Under the pieces are notes generated by a model. The model did not search any database. It worked only from the letters and a program-made list of their open reading frames with translations, and was not told the origin of the DNA. From Saccharopolyspora gregorii (GTDB lineage Bacteria > Actinomycetota > Actinomycetes > Mycobacteriales > Pseudonocardiaceae): 64,000 nucleotides of DNA. Location of the stretch: contig NZ_CP059556.1 in NCBI RefSeq assembly GCF_024734405.1, positions 2,418,001-2,482,000 on the forward strand, given 5' to 3'. Below, piece after piece: positions 55,740-63,901 of the stretch. The position numbers were made by a program, and so were the translations under genes. Within the stretch, counting starts at the first letter, position 1, and every line of letters begins with the position of its first letter.

Positions 55740-56743
55740 TCGGCGAGCAGACCGTGATCGCGGTCGAGGAGCACTGGGACCTGCCCGCCGCGACGGCCGC
55801 ACTGCGCGCGCGGCCCGCCGGCCTGCGCGACGACGCGCTGGTGTTGAGCGAGCACGGCGACCTCGCGGCGCGCCTGGACGATCTCGGGGACGCGCGGATC
55901 GCCGACATGGACGCGCAGGGCGTCGACGTGCAGGTGCTGTCCCCGGCGAACCCGCCCGGCACCGGCGCGCTGCCCGCGGCCGAAGCCGTCCCGCTGTGCC
56001 GCGACGCGAACGACGCCGCCGCCGAGGCCGTGCGCAGGCACCCGACCCGGTTCCGCGCCTTCGCGACGCTGCCGGTGGTCGCTCCCGCGGCGGCGGCCGA
56101 GGAACTGCGCCGCGCCGCGCGGCTCGGCCTGGTCGGTGCGGTGGTGCACGGCCGCGCCGCCGACGTGCCGCTCGACGACCCGCGCCACGACGAGCTGTTC
56201 GCCACCGCCGAAGAGCTCGGGCTGCCGCTGTTCCTGCATCCCGGCCCGCCCGCGCGCGACGTGCGCGAGGCCGCCTGCTCGGGGTTGGGGGACGCGGTCG
56301 GACTGGGACTGGCGACCTACGGCTGGGGCTGGCACGTCGACGCGGGGACCGCGGCGCTGCGGCTGGTGCTGCGCGGCACCTTCGACCGGTTCCCCGGGCT
56401 GCGGCTCGTGCTCGGGCACTGGGGCGAGCTGCTGCCGTTCTGGCTGAGCCGGGCCGATTCCCTGTCCGCGGCGGCGGGACTGCCGCGGACCGTCTCCGAG
56501 TACGTCCGCTCGCACGTGCACCTCACCTGCTCGGGGATGCTCGAACCGGCGCTGCTGCGGCACGTGCTGGCGGTGACCGCGGCGGACAGGCTGCTGTTCT
56601 CCACCGACCACCCGTTCCAACGGCCCACCGCCGCCGAGATCGCGCGCTTCCTCGGCGAGTTCGCCGACGAGGCGGACCGGCGCCGGTTCTGCTCCGGCAA
56701 CGCGGCCGAGCTCCTCGGCATCGGGGGACCGGCGGCGGCCTAG
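55736..56743 (+). CDS. Amidohydrolase-family protein (amidohydrolase 2 / decarboxylase type)
   Basis: A 335-residue TIM-barrel enzyme of the amidohydrolase-2 group, which includes metal-dependent decarboxylases and lactonases. It has VIAVEEHWD (in place of the usual HxH, as in gamma-resorcylate decarboxylase relatives), LPLFLHPGPPA, GHWGELLPFW with the His/Glu pair and LLFSTDHPFQRP with the catalytic Asp. The GTG overlaps the SDR stop. A decarboxylase for a hydroxybenzoate-like acid is likely, though a lactonase is possible. Its TAG overlaps the stop of the convergent membrane protein by 2-3 bases. Confidence 0.85.
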   Translation: MIGEQTVIAVEEHWDLPAATAALRARPAGLRDDALVLSEHGDLAARLDDLGDARIADMDAQGVDVQVLSPANPPGTGALPAAEAVPLCRDANDAAAEAVRRHPTRFRAFATLPVVAPAAAAEELRRAARLGLVGAVVHGRAADVPLDDPRHDELFATAEELGLPLFLHPGPPARDVREAACSGLGDAVGLGLATYGWGWHVDAGTAALRLVLRGTFDRFPGLRLVLGHWGELLPFWLSRADSLSAAAGLPRTVSEYVRSHVHLTCSGMLEPALLRHVLAVTAADRLLFSTDHPFQRPTAAEIARFLGEFADEADRRRFCSGNAAELLGIGGPAAA

Positions 56744-57195
56744 CGGAACGCCTCGAAGGTGAGGGCGGTGACGACGCCGTAGGCGAGGTGCGGGACCAGG
56801 TCCATCGCCCAGCTCTGCGCGGTCCACCCGCGCGGGTCCGTCACCCCGAGCGCCGTCATCGGCGCCGTGCTCGCCGCGTTGGCCGCGAGACCCGCTGCGA
56901 CCGCCAGCAGCGGCAGCGGGGCGCGCGGCAGTCCGGTCCGGACGCAGCCGTAGGCGGCGCCCACCCCCAGGCCGGCGCCGATGCCCAGCAGCGCACCGAG
57001 CCCGGAGCGGCGGTTGTGCACCGCCGACTCACCACCGGGCAGCGCGCCCAAGCGGTGCTCGGCCTCCTGCACGGTCCGCTCCGGGCTGGTGCTGCCCGGC
57101 CGGGCGCGCACCGCCATGTCCAGGTAGGTGGCCGTGTTCAGGGCGGTCGTCCCGGCCGCTCCGGCCAGGACGCCGCGGAACAGGTGGTGGTGCAC
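56740..57195 (-). CDS. Small membrane protein of unknown function
   Basis: A 151-residue protein with three or four hydrophobic segments (FRGVLAGAAGTTALNTATYLDMAV near the start; GALLGIGAGLGVGAAYGCV; LPLLAVAAGLAANAASTAP; LVPHLAYGVVTALTFEAFR). Glycine-zipper-like spacing occurs in the second segment. The GTG at 57195 is preceded by GGAGG. It is followed by no other gene on its strand and is 39 bases from the FAD/Rieske gene, with which it may be co-transcribed. I do not recognise a named family. Confidence 0.7.
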   Translation of the reverse strand: MHHHLFRGVLAGAAGTTALNTATYLDMAVRARPGSTSPERTVQEAEHRLGALPGGESAVHNRRSGLGALLGIGAGLGVGAAYGCVRTGLPRAPLPLLAVAAGLAANAASTAPMTALGVTDPRGWTAQSWAMDLVPHLAYGVVTALTFEAFR

Positions 57196-57234
57196 CGGAA
57201 CCTCCTCGGAGATCGAGCTCGTCGCGCCGCGCGG

Positions 57235-58725
57235 TCAGCGGTGCGGCGCTTTCGCGGGCAGCGGGTGCACGGCGGGACCTTCCAGCACCGCGCCGTCCAC
57301 GTCGAACCGCGAACCGTGGCACGGGCAGTCCCAGCTCCGCTCGTCGTCGTTGAACCGCAGCAGGCAGCCCAGGTGCGTGCACCGCAGCGACACGGCGTGC
57401 GCCGCGCCGTCCTCGTCGCGGTACACCCCGGTCAGGTCGGTGCCCTCCCGGACGACCCGGGCGGTGCCGGGCGCGACCTCATCGGCCGAGCCGACCTGGC
57501 CCGCGGTGAGCCGGTCGCCGACGAAGTCCGCGCCGACCTTCAGGTTCATCTTCGCCAACCGCCCCGCCGAGCGGGGCGACACCCGTTGCGGTGCGAAGAA
57601 CTCCGCCTCCGGCCGGGTGTGGTCCCGCACGATGCGATCAGTCAGCATCGCGGCGGCCGCCGTGCCGCCGCACAACCCCCACTTCATGAACCCGGTGGCG
57701 ACGAACATCCGCGTCGAGCCGGGCAGGTACGGGCCGCACAGGGGGAAGTGGTCGTAGGCGGTCGGGTCCTGCGCGGACCAGCGGTGGGTGATCTCGTCGA
57801 CCGGCCAGTGGCGGCGGGCGAACTCCTCGAGCGCCGCGTACGGCGGGTGCCCGTCGTGCGCGCCGGTGGGGTGGCTCTCCCCGCACACCACGACCAGGTC
57901 GCCGACCGACCGCAGCGACCGCTTCGGCGACCGGGCGTTGATCGCCAGCGGCAGCGGCGCGTGCGCACCGACGCGGGCGGCCACGCAGTACGAGCGCTCC
58001 GCCTCCAACCGCGCGAAGTACAGCCCGCGGTCCAGGATCGGGAAGTGCGTCGCCACGACCACCCGGTCCGCGCGCACGACGCCGCCGGAGGTGACGACCT
58101 CGCACGGCGAGCCCTGGTGCACGTCGAGCACCCGGGTGCCCTCGAACACCGCGGACCCGTCGCCGTGCACCGCGCGGGCCAGGCCGGCGAGGTAGTCGAC
58201 CGGCTGGAACTCGACCTGGTCGGCCAGTCGCACCGCGGCGTCGGTGGCGAACGGCAGCTCGGCGGAGTCCGCGAGTTCCACCGGCAGCCCGGCGTTCCGG
58301 GCGGCGTCGGCCTCCGCCCGCACCTCGTCGGCTTCGGCCGCGCTCGTCGCGTAGGTGCACGCGGGACGCCTGCGCAGCTCGCAGTCGATCCCCTCGGCGG
58401 ACGCGAGTTCGGCGACCAGCTCGACGGCGTCGGCGCAGACCGCGGCGTAGGCGGCGGCCGCGTCGGCACCGCGGTGCGCGCGGATCGTGGAGCACGTCGT
58501 GGACTGCAGCGCGGTCACCTTCGCGGTGCTGGACCCGGTCGCGCCGGAACCGGCCCGGTCCGCTTCGAGCACCGCGACCCGGACGCCCGCCCGCCGCAGC
58601 AGCAACGCCGTCGTCAAGCCGGTGATGCCCCCGCCGAGCACGGCGACGTCGAACCGCCGGTCGCCCGGCAGCGGCGGGTGGGGTTCGGGCCGCCGCGCGG
58701 TGTCCCACCACAGCGATCGCGACAT
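57235..58725 (-). CDS. FAD-dependent oxidoreductase with C-terminal Rieske [2Fe-2S] domain
   Basis: A 496-residue two-domain enzyme. Residues about 25-370 are a DAO-type FAD domain: VAVLGGGITGLTTALLLRRAGVRVAVLEAD, TGSSTAKVTALQ, and FVATGFMKWGLCGGTAAA. Residues about 415-490 are a Rieske domain with CTHLGC (C-x-H) and CPCHGSRFDVDG (C-x2-H), the full ligand set. The whole pattern matches the actinomycete FAD/Rieske proteins often annotated as glycine oxidase-like. AAGGAG lies 7 bases before the ATG. It is probably expressed together with the small membrane protein downstream. Substrate unknown. Confidence 0.88.
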   Translation of the reverse strand: MSRSLWWDTARRPEPHPPLPGDRRFDVAVLGGGITGLTTALLLRRAGVRVAVLEADRAGSGATGSSTAKVTALQSTTCSTIRAHRGADAAAAYAAVCADAVELVAELASAEGIDCELRRRPACTYATSAAEADEVRAEADAARNAGLPVELADSAELPFATDAAVRLADQVEFQPVDYLAGLARAVHGDGSAVFEGTRVLDVHQGSPCEVVTSGGVVRADRVVVATHFPILDRGLYFARLEAERSYCVAARVGAHAPLPLAINARSPKRSLRSVGDLVVVCGESHPTGAHDGHPPYAALEEFARRHWPVDEITHRWSAQDPTAYDHFPLCGPYLPGSTRMFVATGFMKWGLCGGTAAAAMLTDRIVRDHTRPEAEFFAPQRVSPRSAGRLAKMNLKVGADFVGDRLTAGQVGSADEVAPGTARVVREGTDLTGVYRDEDGAAHAVSLRCTHLGCLLRFNDDERSWDCPCHGSRFDVDGAVLEGPAVHPLPAKAPHR

Positions 58726-58765
58726 GGCGCACTCCTTCGCCCGGGTCTGGTCGTGGCCCAGGCTT

Positions 58766-58810
58766 CCCACCGGGCGGCCTCCGGCAAACCGGAGCGCGGC
58801 CACCGGTGGG
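58766..58810 (-). terminator. Terminator between TetR and the FAD/Rieske gene
   Basis: CCCACCGG (58766-58773) pairs with CCGGTGGG (58803-58810), with an inner TCCGG-caaa-CCGGA stem. It lies about 150 bases after the TetR stop on the minus strand. The rest of the 234-base gap is GC-rich with no gene. Confidence 0.5.
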
Positions 58811-58959
58811 CTGGCGGCCCGCATCCGGTTCGGGCGGGCACGGCGCGGCGGCGACCCGCTCCAGGGCGACTGCGCGGAGGTCGAGCACCGCGCGGTGGCG
58901 GTCCGACCCGCACCCGACGCCGCAGGTCGCCGCCTTCCCGCACGAGCTGTTCTCCCGCG

Positions 58960-59643
58960 TCAGCGACCGGCGGCGATGCCGGTGAGGACGAAGTCCAGGC
59001 CGTCGAGGAACTGCCGCCGGTCGTCGTGGCCGCGCAGCTGGTCGGCGACGGCCCGCGCGAACGGGAAGTCGTCCGGATCCAGCGCCTCCCAAGCGTTCGA
59101 CACCGAGTCGAGGAATTCGTCCCGGTCCACCTCGTGATCGGCGGCCACCGCGTTCGCCGCGTTCTGCCCGGCCGCGCCGAGCACGTAGTGCACCAGCGCC
59201 GAGGTGGCGGTGAACCAGCCGGATTCGGGGACGCCGAGCGCGCGCACTCGCCTGCCGAAGCTGTCGTAGATCCGCGGCGTGACGGCGCCGCGCGGGTTGC
59301 GGGAGAGCTCCGCGGTCAGCTGCGCGGCGAGCCACGGGTGCTCGTCGATCGCGTCGAACAGGCCGAGCGCGACCTCCCGGACCTGCTCCCGCGGCACGGC
59401 CGCGGTGGTGCCCGCGGCGAGGGCGGTGCTGATGACGGCCTCGGTGGCGGCGGCGAGCAGCGCGTCCTTGTTCGGCACGTGCCAGTAGATCGCGCCGGGC
59501 CCGGTGGCGAGGCGTTCGGTGAGGGCCTTGAACGTGAGCCCGCGCGCACCGGCGGAGTCGAGGAGCGCGACGGCGGTCTCGACGATGCGTTCCCTGGTGA
59601 GCCCGTCGGTGCGCCGCTGCGACCGCTGTTCCCGTGTGGCCAT
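58960..59643 (-). CDS. TetR/AcrR-family regulator (TetR_C class)
   Basis: A 227-residue repressor. The helix-turn-helix (about 13-60) shows LTRERIVETAVALLDSAGARGLTFKALTERLATGPGAIYWHVPNKDALLAAA. The IYWHVPNKDALL recognition region is close to the tetracycline-repressor class. The C-terminal ligand domain has LVHYVLGAAGQNAANAVAADHEVDRDEFLDSVSNAW. It is divergent from a TetX-like monooxygenase 72 bases away, and a near-perfect palindrome, TGGAATG-g-CATTCCA, lies between them. It very likely represses that gene and itself. Confidence 0.92.
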   Translation of the reverse strand: MATREQRSQRRTDGLTRERIVETAVALLDSAGARGLTFKALTERLATGPGAIYWHVPNKDALLAAATEAVISTALAAGTTAAVPREQVREVALGLFDAIDEHPWLAAQLTAELSRNPRGAVTPRIYDSFGRRVRALGVPESGWFTATSALVHYVLGAAGQNAANAVAADHEVDRDEFLDSVSNAWEALDPDDFPFARAVADQLRGHDDRRQFLDGLDFVLTGIAAGR

Positions 59644-59680
59644 GCCGCCATCTTGACACATCTGGAGCGCTGTTCCATAT

Positions 59681-59695
59681 TGGAATGGCATTCCA
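59681..59695. promoter_or_regulatory. Probable TetR operator TGGAATG-g-CATTCCA
   Basis: Perfect 7-bp arms around a single G lie 20 bases upstream of the monooxygenase start and 38 bases from the TetR start. The AT content is higher than the surroundings. Binding here would overlap both promoters. Confidence 0.7.
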
Positions 59696-59715
59696 TTGTC
59701 CCGGAGGAACCACCC

Positions 59716-60846
59716 ATGCGCCACCCCGTCACGATCATCGGAGCAGGACTCGGCGGCCTCGTGCTCGCCCGCGTGCTGCACGTCCACGACATCCCCGCCG
59801 TCGTCTTCGAAGCCGAACCGTCCCCGGACTCCCGGCCGCAGGGCGGCATGCTCGACATCCACGACCACAACGGCCAGCCCGCCCTCGACGCCGCCGGGCT
59901 GCTGGACCGGTTCCAGGACCTCGTGCTGGAGGGGCGCCAGGCGATGCGGCTGCTCGACCGGGACGGCGGGGTGCTGCTCGACGAACCCGACGACGGCACC
60001 GGCGGGCGGCCCGAGGTGCAACGCGGCGAGCTGCGGCGGCTGCTGCTCGACTCGCTGCCGGACGGCACCGTCCGCTGGGGCCGCAAGGTCGCCGCCGTCC
60101 GCCCCCGCGGCGACGGCCGCCACGAGGTGGTGTTCGCCGACGGCGCGGTGCACCTCGCGGACCTGCTGGTCGGCGCGGACGGCGCCTGGTCGAAGGTGCG
60201 CCCGCTGCTGTCCGGCGCCGAACCCCGCTACACCGGCAGGTCCTTCGTCGAGACCTACCTGCACGACGCCGACACCCGGTACCCGGCGGCCGCCAAAGCC
60301 GTCGGCGGTGGCGCGATGCTGGCGCTCGCGCCCGGCAAGGGCATCCAGGCCCACCGGGAGCGGGGCGACACCCTGCACACCTACGTGGCGCTGGAGCACC
60401 CCCGCGACTGGTTCGCCGCCGTCGACTTCACCGACGCCGCCGCGGCCACCGCGCGCATCGCCGCCGAATTCCCCGGCTGGGCACCGGAACTCACCGCGCT
60501 CATCACCGAATCCGACACCGCGCCCGTGCTGCGGCCGCTGCACGAACTGCCGGTGGGGCACCGGTGGGAGCGGGTGCCCGGCGTGACGCTGCTCGGCGAC
60601 GCCGCGCACCTCACCGTCCCCAACGGGGAGGGCGCGAACCTGGCGATGCTCGACGGAGCCGAGCTCGGCGCCGCCCTCGCCGCGCACCCCGGCGACGTCG
60701 AGACCGCGCTCGCCGAGCACGAGCGGGCGATGTTCACCCGCAGCGCCGAAGCGGCGACCGACGGCGCCGTGGCCCACGAGCTCATGTTCGGACCCGACGC
60801 GCCGCACGCCGTGGTCGACTTCTTCGCCGCAGCAGGGCAGGAATGA
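59716..60846 (+). CDS. TetX-like FAD-dependent monooxygenase
   Basis: A 376-residue class A flavoprotein monooxygenase. FAD-binding motifs are VTIIGAGLGGLVLARVLHVH (GxGxxG, 4-23), RPQGGMLDIHDHNGQPALDAAGL, LVGADGAWSKVRPLL (DG motif, about 155-169) and TLLGDAAHLTVPNGEGANLAMLDGAEL (GD motif, about 294-320). Order and spacing resemble TetX, which hydroxylates tetracyclines, but native substrates in actinomycetes are diverse. GGAGGAA precedes the ATG. TetR genes lie on both sides, the left one divergent with a shared palindrome. A role in inactivating or tailoring a polycyclic compound is inferred. Confidence 0.87.
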   Translation: MRHPVTIIGAGLGGLVLARVLHVHDIPAVVFEAEPSPDSRPQGGMLDIHDHNGQPALDAAGLLDRFQDLVLEGRQAMRLLDRDGGVLLDEPDDGTGGRPEVQRGELRRLLLDSLPDGTVRWGRKVAAVRPRGDGRHEVVFADGAVHLADLLVGADGAWSKVRPLLSGAEPRYTGRSFVETYLHDADTRYPAAAKAVGGGAMLALAPGKGIQAHRERGDTLHTYVALEHPRDWFAAVDFTDAAAATARIAAEFPGWAPELTALITESDTAPVLRPLHELPVGHRWERVPGVTLLGDAAHLTVPNGEGANLAMLDGAELGAALAAHPGDVETALAEHERAMFTRSAEAATDGAVAHELMFGPDAPHAVVDFFAAAGQE

Positions 60847-60849
60847 CCG

Positions 60850-60870
60850 CACCGTCCTAACCGGACGGTG
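60850..60870. promoter_or_regulatory. Palindrome CACCGTCC-N5-GGACGGTG upstream of the second TetR
   Basis: Perfect 8-bp arms around TAACC start 3 bases after the monooxygenase stop and end about 34 bases before the downstream TetR start. A partial repeat (CCGGACGGTAACC) follows at 60883-60895. It fits an autoregulatory operator. Confidence 0.6.
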
Positions 60871-60903
60871 GAGCGGGCGGGGCCGGACGGTAACCTTCGC
60901 GGC

Positions 60904-61488
60904 GTGGTGACCAAGCGGGACCCGGACCGCGAACCGACCCCGACCGAGCGGATCCGGCGCGAGCAGCTGATCGACGTGACGATCGACCTCATCGCGGCGA
61001 ACGGCCACCAGGGCACCTCCCTGGCCGGCATCGCGGCGGCCGCCGGCATCACCAAAGCCGCCGTGCTCTACCACTTCACCGCGAAGGACGCCCTGGTGCG
61101 GGCCGCGCACGAGACCGTGCTGGCCGCACTCGACCGCGCGGTCACCACCGCCGTCGACACCGCGGGCGCCGCCGACGGACCGGCCGCCTACGTCCGAGCG
61201 ACCCTCGGCCACCTGCGGGACCACCCGCGACACGTGCGGCTGATCATCGAAGCCGATGGCACAGGCGGCGCCGAGCGCACTCCCCGCGAGCGCTGGGCCC
61301 CGCTCGCCGGCATCGTCGACGCCGCCGCCCGCGCCCGCGCCGCCCCCGTCGACGCCCGCACCGCCGCCATCGCCCTCGGCGGCGCCATCGACGCCATCCT
61401 CACCGAACGCCTGCACACCCCCGACTACGACACCACCGAAGCAGCGGAACAACTAGTAGGAATGATCGAGGCGGTGCTGGGTCGCTGA
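60904..61488 (+). CDS. TetR/AcrR-family regulator
   Basis: A 194-residue regulator. The helix-turn-helix (about 16-65) reads RIRREQLIDVTIDLIAANGHQGTSLAGIAAAAGITKAAVLYHFTAKDALVRAA. The C-terminal ligand domain is Ala/Arg-rich (AARARAAPVDARTAAIALGGAIDAIL). The start is GTG at 60904 or 60907. It follows the TetX-like gene on the same strand after the dyad CACCGTCC/GGACGGTG. It is probably autoregulated and may control the hydrolase that converges from the right, or the monooxygenase. Confidence 0.9.
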   Translation: MVTKRDPDREPTPTERIRREQLIDVTIDLIAANGHQGTSLAGIAAAAGITKAAVLYHFTAKDALVRAAHETVLAALDRAVTTAVDTAGAADGPAAYVRATLGHLRDHPRHVRLIIEADGTGGAERTPRERWAPLAGIVDAAARARAAPVDARTAAIALGGAIDAILTERLHTPDYDTTEAAEQLVGMIEAVLGR

Positions 61489-61512
61489 GAGCTCGTTCTG
61501 CCTGGCGGGTGA

Positions 61513-61640
61513 GGTGGCGGAACCTCGGCGCTCCCTCGCTGCTGGATCGATGTCCCGAGTCCGCCACGAGGGGCCTCGCCGTCTTCTCGGGGCCGCTGAG
61601 AACCCGCGGGTGGCCGGGTCGCGTGCGTGCTGGCCGTTCA
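61513..61640 (-). repeat. Structured intergenic repeat, copy D (decayed, reverse orientation)
   Basis: The ends are conserved (GGTGGCGGAACC at 61513-61524 and GAGAACCCGCGGGTGG near 61598), but the outer stem has lost most of its pairing and the inner stems are changed. It sits between the convergent stops of the TetR and hydrolase genes, a position like those of copies A and E. Confidence 0.6.
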
Positions 61641-61648
61641 TCGGCGGA

Positions 61649-62548
61649 TCAGCTCGCCAGGACGTCGCGGACCGCCCGGGCCGCGACGTCCGGCCGGGAC
61701 CAGACGAGACCGGAGTGGCCGACGTCGTCCAGGCGGCGGAGCTCGGCGCGGGGGAGCGTGGCGATGAAGTCGGCGTAGAGCTCGTGCTTGGCGCGGGCGG
61801 CCGCGGCGGCACCGGCGCGGGCCTCCGGCGGGGAGAGCTCCGCGGCGAACGCGTCGGACCCCATCGCCGAGACGAGCACCAGCGGCAGGTCCGGGTCGGG
61901 ACCGGCGTCGCGGACCTCCTGGAACAGCTTCGGCAGGTTCATCGATTCGCGCAGCGACCGCAGGTGCGCGGCCGGGCTGAACCCCCGTGCCAGCAGTGGT
62001 TCCCGGACCTCCGCGGGCCAGTCGGCGAGCGCCCGGCCGACCGCGGCCCGGTACGCGTCCCGCATCGCCGGCAACCCGTCGGCGGGCAGCTCGACATCGG
62101 TGGTCCACGCCAGGAGCCGTTGCGCGGCCTCGGCGGGCAGGCGCTGCACGATCTCCTCGTGCGTCGGGTCGAGCAGCACCAGCCCGGCCACCTCGTCCGG
62201 GAACCGCTTCGCGTACAACCGCGCGTAGAGCCCGCCCAGCGAATGCCCTACCAGCACGCGCGGCCCCGGCACGTCCGCCACCTGCAGCAGCGCGCGCAGG
62301 TCGTCGGTGACGCGGGTGCCGCTGCGCGGCAGCTCCACCGGATCGCTCCAGCCGAGGCCGAGGCGATCCACCAGCACGCTCGTGGTGAACTCGGCGACCC
62401 GCTCGTGCAAGCGCAGGCCGTGCAGCCCGGACATCCCGCCACCGGCCAGGAACACCGCGGGCGGGCCGCCGCGACCGGAGCGGTGCAGCAGCATCTGGCC
62501 GGCGGGAACCGGGTAGCGCGTTCCCAGCGGAGCGGGTGCGTCGTCCAC
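61649..62548 (-). CDS. Alpha/beta-fold hydrolase
   Basis: A 299-residue hydrolase. The oxyanion region is AVFLAGGGMSGLHGL (about 31-45), the nucleophile Ser is in LVGHSLGGLYARLYA (about 99-113), Asp is in LVSAMGSDAF or LLDPTHEE, and the catalytic His is in DVGHSGLVW. A lid of about 80 residues (APDGL-type) separates core strands 6 and 7. GGGAGG precedes the GTG at 62548. It is alone between a decayed repeat and the DedA gene. An epoxide-hydrolase or esterase role is possible. Confidence 0.85.
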   Translation of the reverse strand: MDDAPAPLGTRYPVPAGQMLLHRSGRGGPPAVFLAGGGMSGLHGLRLHERVAEFTTSVLVDRLGLGWSDPVELPRSGTRVTDDLRALLQVADVPGPRVLVGHSLGGLYARLYAKRFPDEVAGLVLLDPTHEEIVQRLPAEAAQRLLAWTTDVELPADGLPAMRDAYRAAVGRALADWPAEVREPLLARGFSPAAHLRSLRESMNLPKLFQEVRDAGPDPDLPLVLVSAMGSDAFAAELSPPEARAGAAAAARAKHELYADFIATLPRAELRRLDDVGHSGLVWSRPDVAARAVRDVLAS

Positions 62549-62792
62549 GTCCGAACCTCCCGTAGTCCGCCGCCGATGCTCCCAGGCGACGCCGCGCACC
62601 CCGCGCCCGGGGTGATCGCGGACACACCTCGGGCCAGGAGGCTTTCCGTGCCGCTGCGGCATGGTTGGACACTGCTCCCGGACGAGGCGCGCTGGTCGGT
62701 TCGCCGATTCGCGACGGTCCGGGCCACCCGGGACCGCACGGCAGACGACCTCCTCTTCTCGTCGAGGGGGCAAGCCATCCAGAGGGAGAGAC

Positions 62793-63680
62793 ATGACCGG
62801 CATCGACCACGAGGGCCCGCAGCCCGGGCCGAACGGGGCCGCGGCCGACGCGGCGGGCGCAGCCACCGCGACCGCCGCGACCGCTACGACCGCTACCACC
62901 GGCGCGACCGCGGAGGACCGGGCCGCCGCGCCCGCCGCGAAGAAGCGCTTCCGCTGGCGCAGCAAGGACTACACGCCGGAAGAGCTCGCCGAAGCTCAGC
63001 AGCAGTGGCGCGACGCGATGCCGTGGGAGCACCCGATGTCGCGCGGCGACAAGTTCCTCGTCTTCGCCACGTTCGGCGTCGTGCTGCTGATGCTCGGCTC
63101 GATGCCGTTCCGCCCGTTACTGCTGGCCTCGCACCCGCTGGGGTTGAGCGCGGTCACCGGCAGCCTCTCCGCGATCGGCGCGGGTGCCGCGTTCGCCCGC
63201 ATCGGTGAGCTGGACCTGTGGCTGGTCGTGGCGGCCGGCGTGTTCGGCATGGTCAAGTTCGACTGGCTGTTCTGGCTCGCCGGACGCCGCTGGGGCGAGA
63301 AGATCATCCAGATGTGGGCGCCGGGCGAGTTCGGCAAGCGGTTCGTGGCCCGCGTCCGGTCCTGGCCGAGCTGGGCGATGCCGCTGGTCATCATCGCCGC
63401 GGCGCTGCCCGGCATCCCCGCGCCCGCGGTGTTCGCGGTGGCCGGGGTCAGCGGGATGGGCCTCGTCCGGTTCCTGATCTTCGACGCGATCGGTGCCGGG
63501 CTGATGGCGGGCCTGGTCGCCGGTCTCGGCTACGGGATCGGGCAGCACGCCGTGGACTTCGTGCTGATGATCGACGACTACGCGCTCTACATCACGCTGG
63601 CCCTGGTCGTCTGGGTCTCGATCCAGGCCGGGCGCAAGGCGAGCAAGGAGCAGCAGGAGAAAAAGCGCCAAGCCGCTTGA
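62793..63680 (+). CDS. DedA-family membrane protein with low-complexity N-terminus
   Basis: A 295-residue protein. Residues 1-55 are a cytoplasmic, low-complexity tail rich in Ala and Thr encoded by repeated GACCGC-type triplets. A VTT/DedA-type domain follows (about 85-280): FLVFATFGVVLLMLGSMPF, WLVVAAGVFGMVKFDWLFWLAGRRWG, then AMPLVIIAAALPGIPAPAVFAVAGVSGMG with the Pro-rich re-entrant loop. DedA proteins are implicated in lipid-carrier recycling and membrane homeostasis. AGAGGGAGAG precedes the ATG. It stands alone and is followed by repeat copy E. Confidence 0.82.
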   Translation: MTGIDHEGPQPGPNGAAADAAGAATATAATATTATTGATAEDRAAAPAAKKRFRWRSKDYTPEELAEAQQQWRDAMPWEHPMSRGDKFLVFATFGVVLLMLGSMPFRPLLLASHPLGLSAVTGSLSAIGAGAAFARIGELDLWLVVAAGVFGMVKFDWLFWLAGRRWGEKIIQMWAPGEFGKRFVARVRSWPSWAMPLVIIAAALPGIPAPAVFAVAGVSGMGLVRFLIFDAIGAGLMAGLVAGLGYGIGQHAVDFVLMIDDYALYITLALVVWVSIQAGRKASKEQQEKKRQAA

Positions 63681-63715
63681 TCGCGGAGGCGCCTACATCT
63701 GCTGCGTAGTGGTGG

Positions 63716-63858
63716 GGTGGCGGAACCTCAGCGGGATTCTCGCTGCGGGATCTTTTTCCCGAGTGGCTCCGCCACGAGGGAAAAAGCTGTCCTCGCGAGA
63801 ATCCCGCTGAGAACCCGCGGGTGGTCCCGTTGCTCTGGTGGTCGGCGGCTTCGCCGCG
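63716..63858 (-). repeat. Structured intergenic repeat, copy E (full length, reverse orientation)
   Basis: In reverse it has the same order as copies A and C: hairpin of GCGGC-gaa-GCCGC, ACCACCCGCGGGTTC spacer, and outer stem TCAGCGGGATTCTCGC with its perfect complement (63728-63743 with 63795-63810). The inner stem is CTTTTTCCC/GGGAAAAAG, extended relative to CGTTTTC/GAAAACG in A and C, around apical GTGGC/GCCAC, and the end is GGTTCCGCCACC. It lies between convergent stops of the DedA and acid phosphatase genes. Confidence 0.85.
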
Positions 63859-63901
63859 GACACGACCCGCCGAGCCCGAGCAGCTGGAGTCCGCCCCCGG
63901 A

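Noticed and set aside
55996-60846. A very long open frame on the plus strand covering about 1,600 codons.
   Set aside because: It runs antisense through the FAD/Rieske and TetR genes and ends in the real monooxygenase frame. Composition is Arg/Gly/Ala-rich, as expected of shadows in GC-rich DNA. Only the part from 59716 has domain motifs.
62821-62920. GACCGC-type triplet run as a CRISPR or satellite repeat.
   Set aside because: It is in frame with the DedA-like gene, encodes an Ala/Thr-rich tail, and has irregular units with no spacers.
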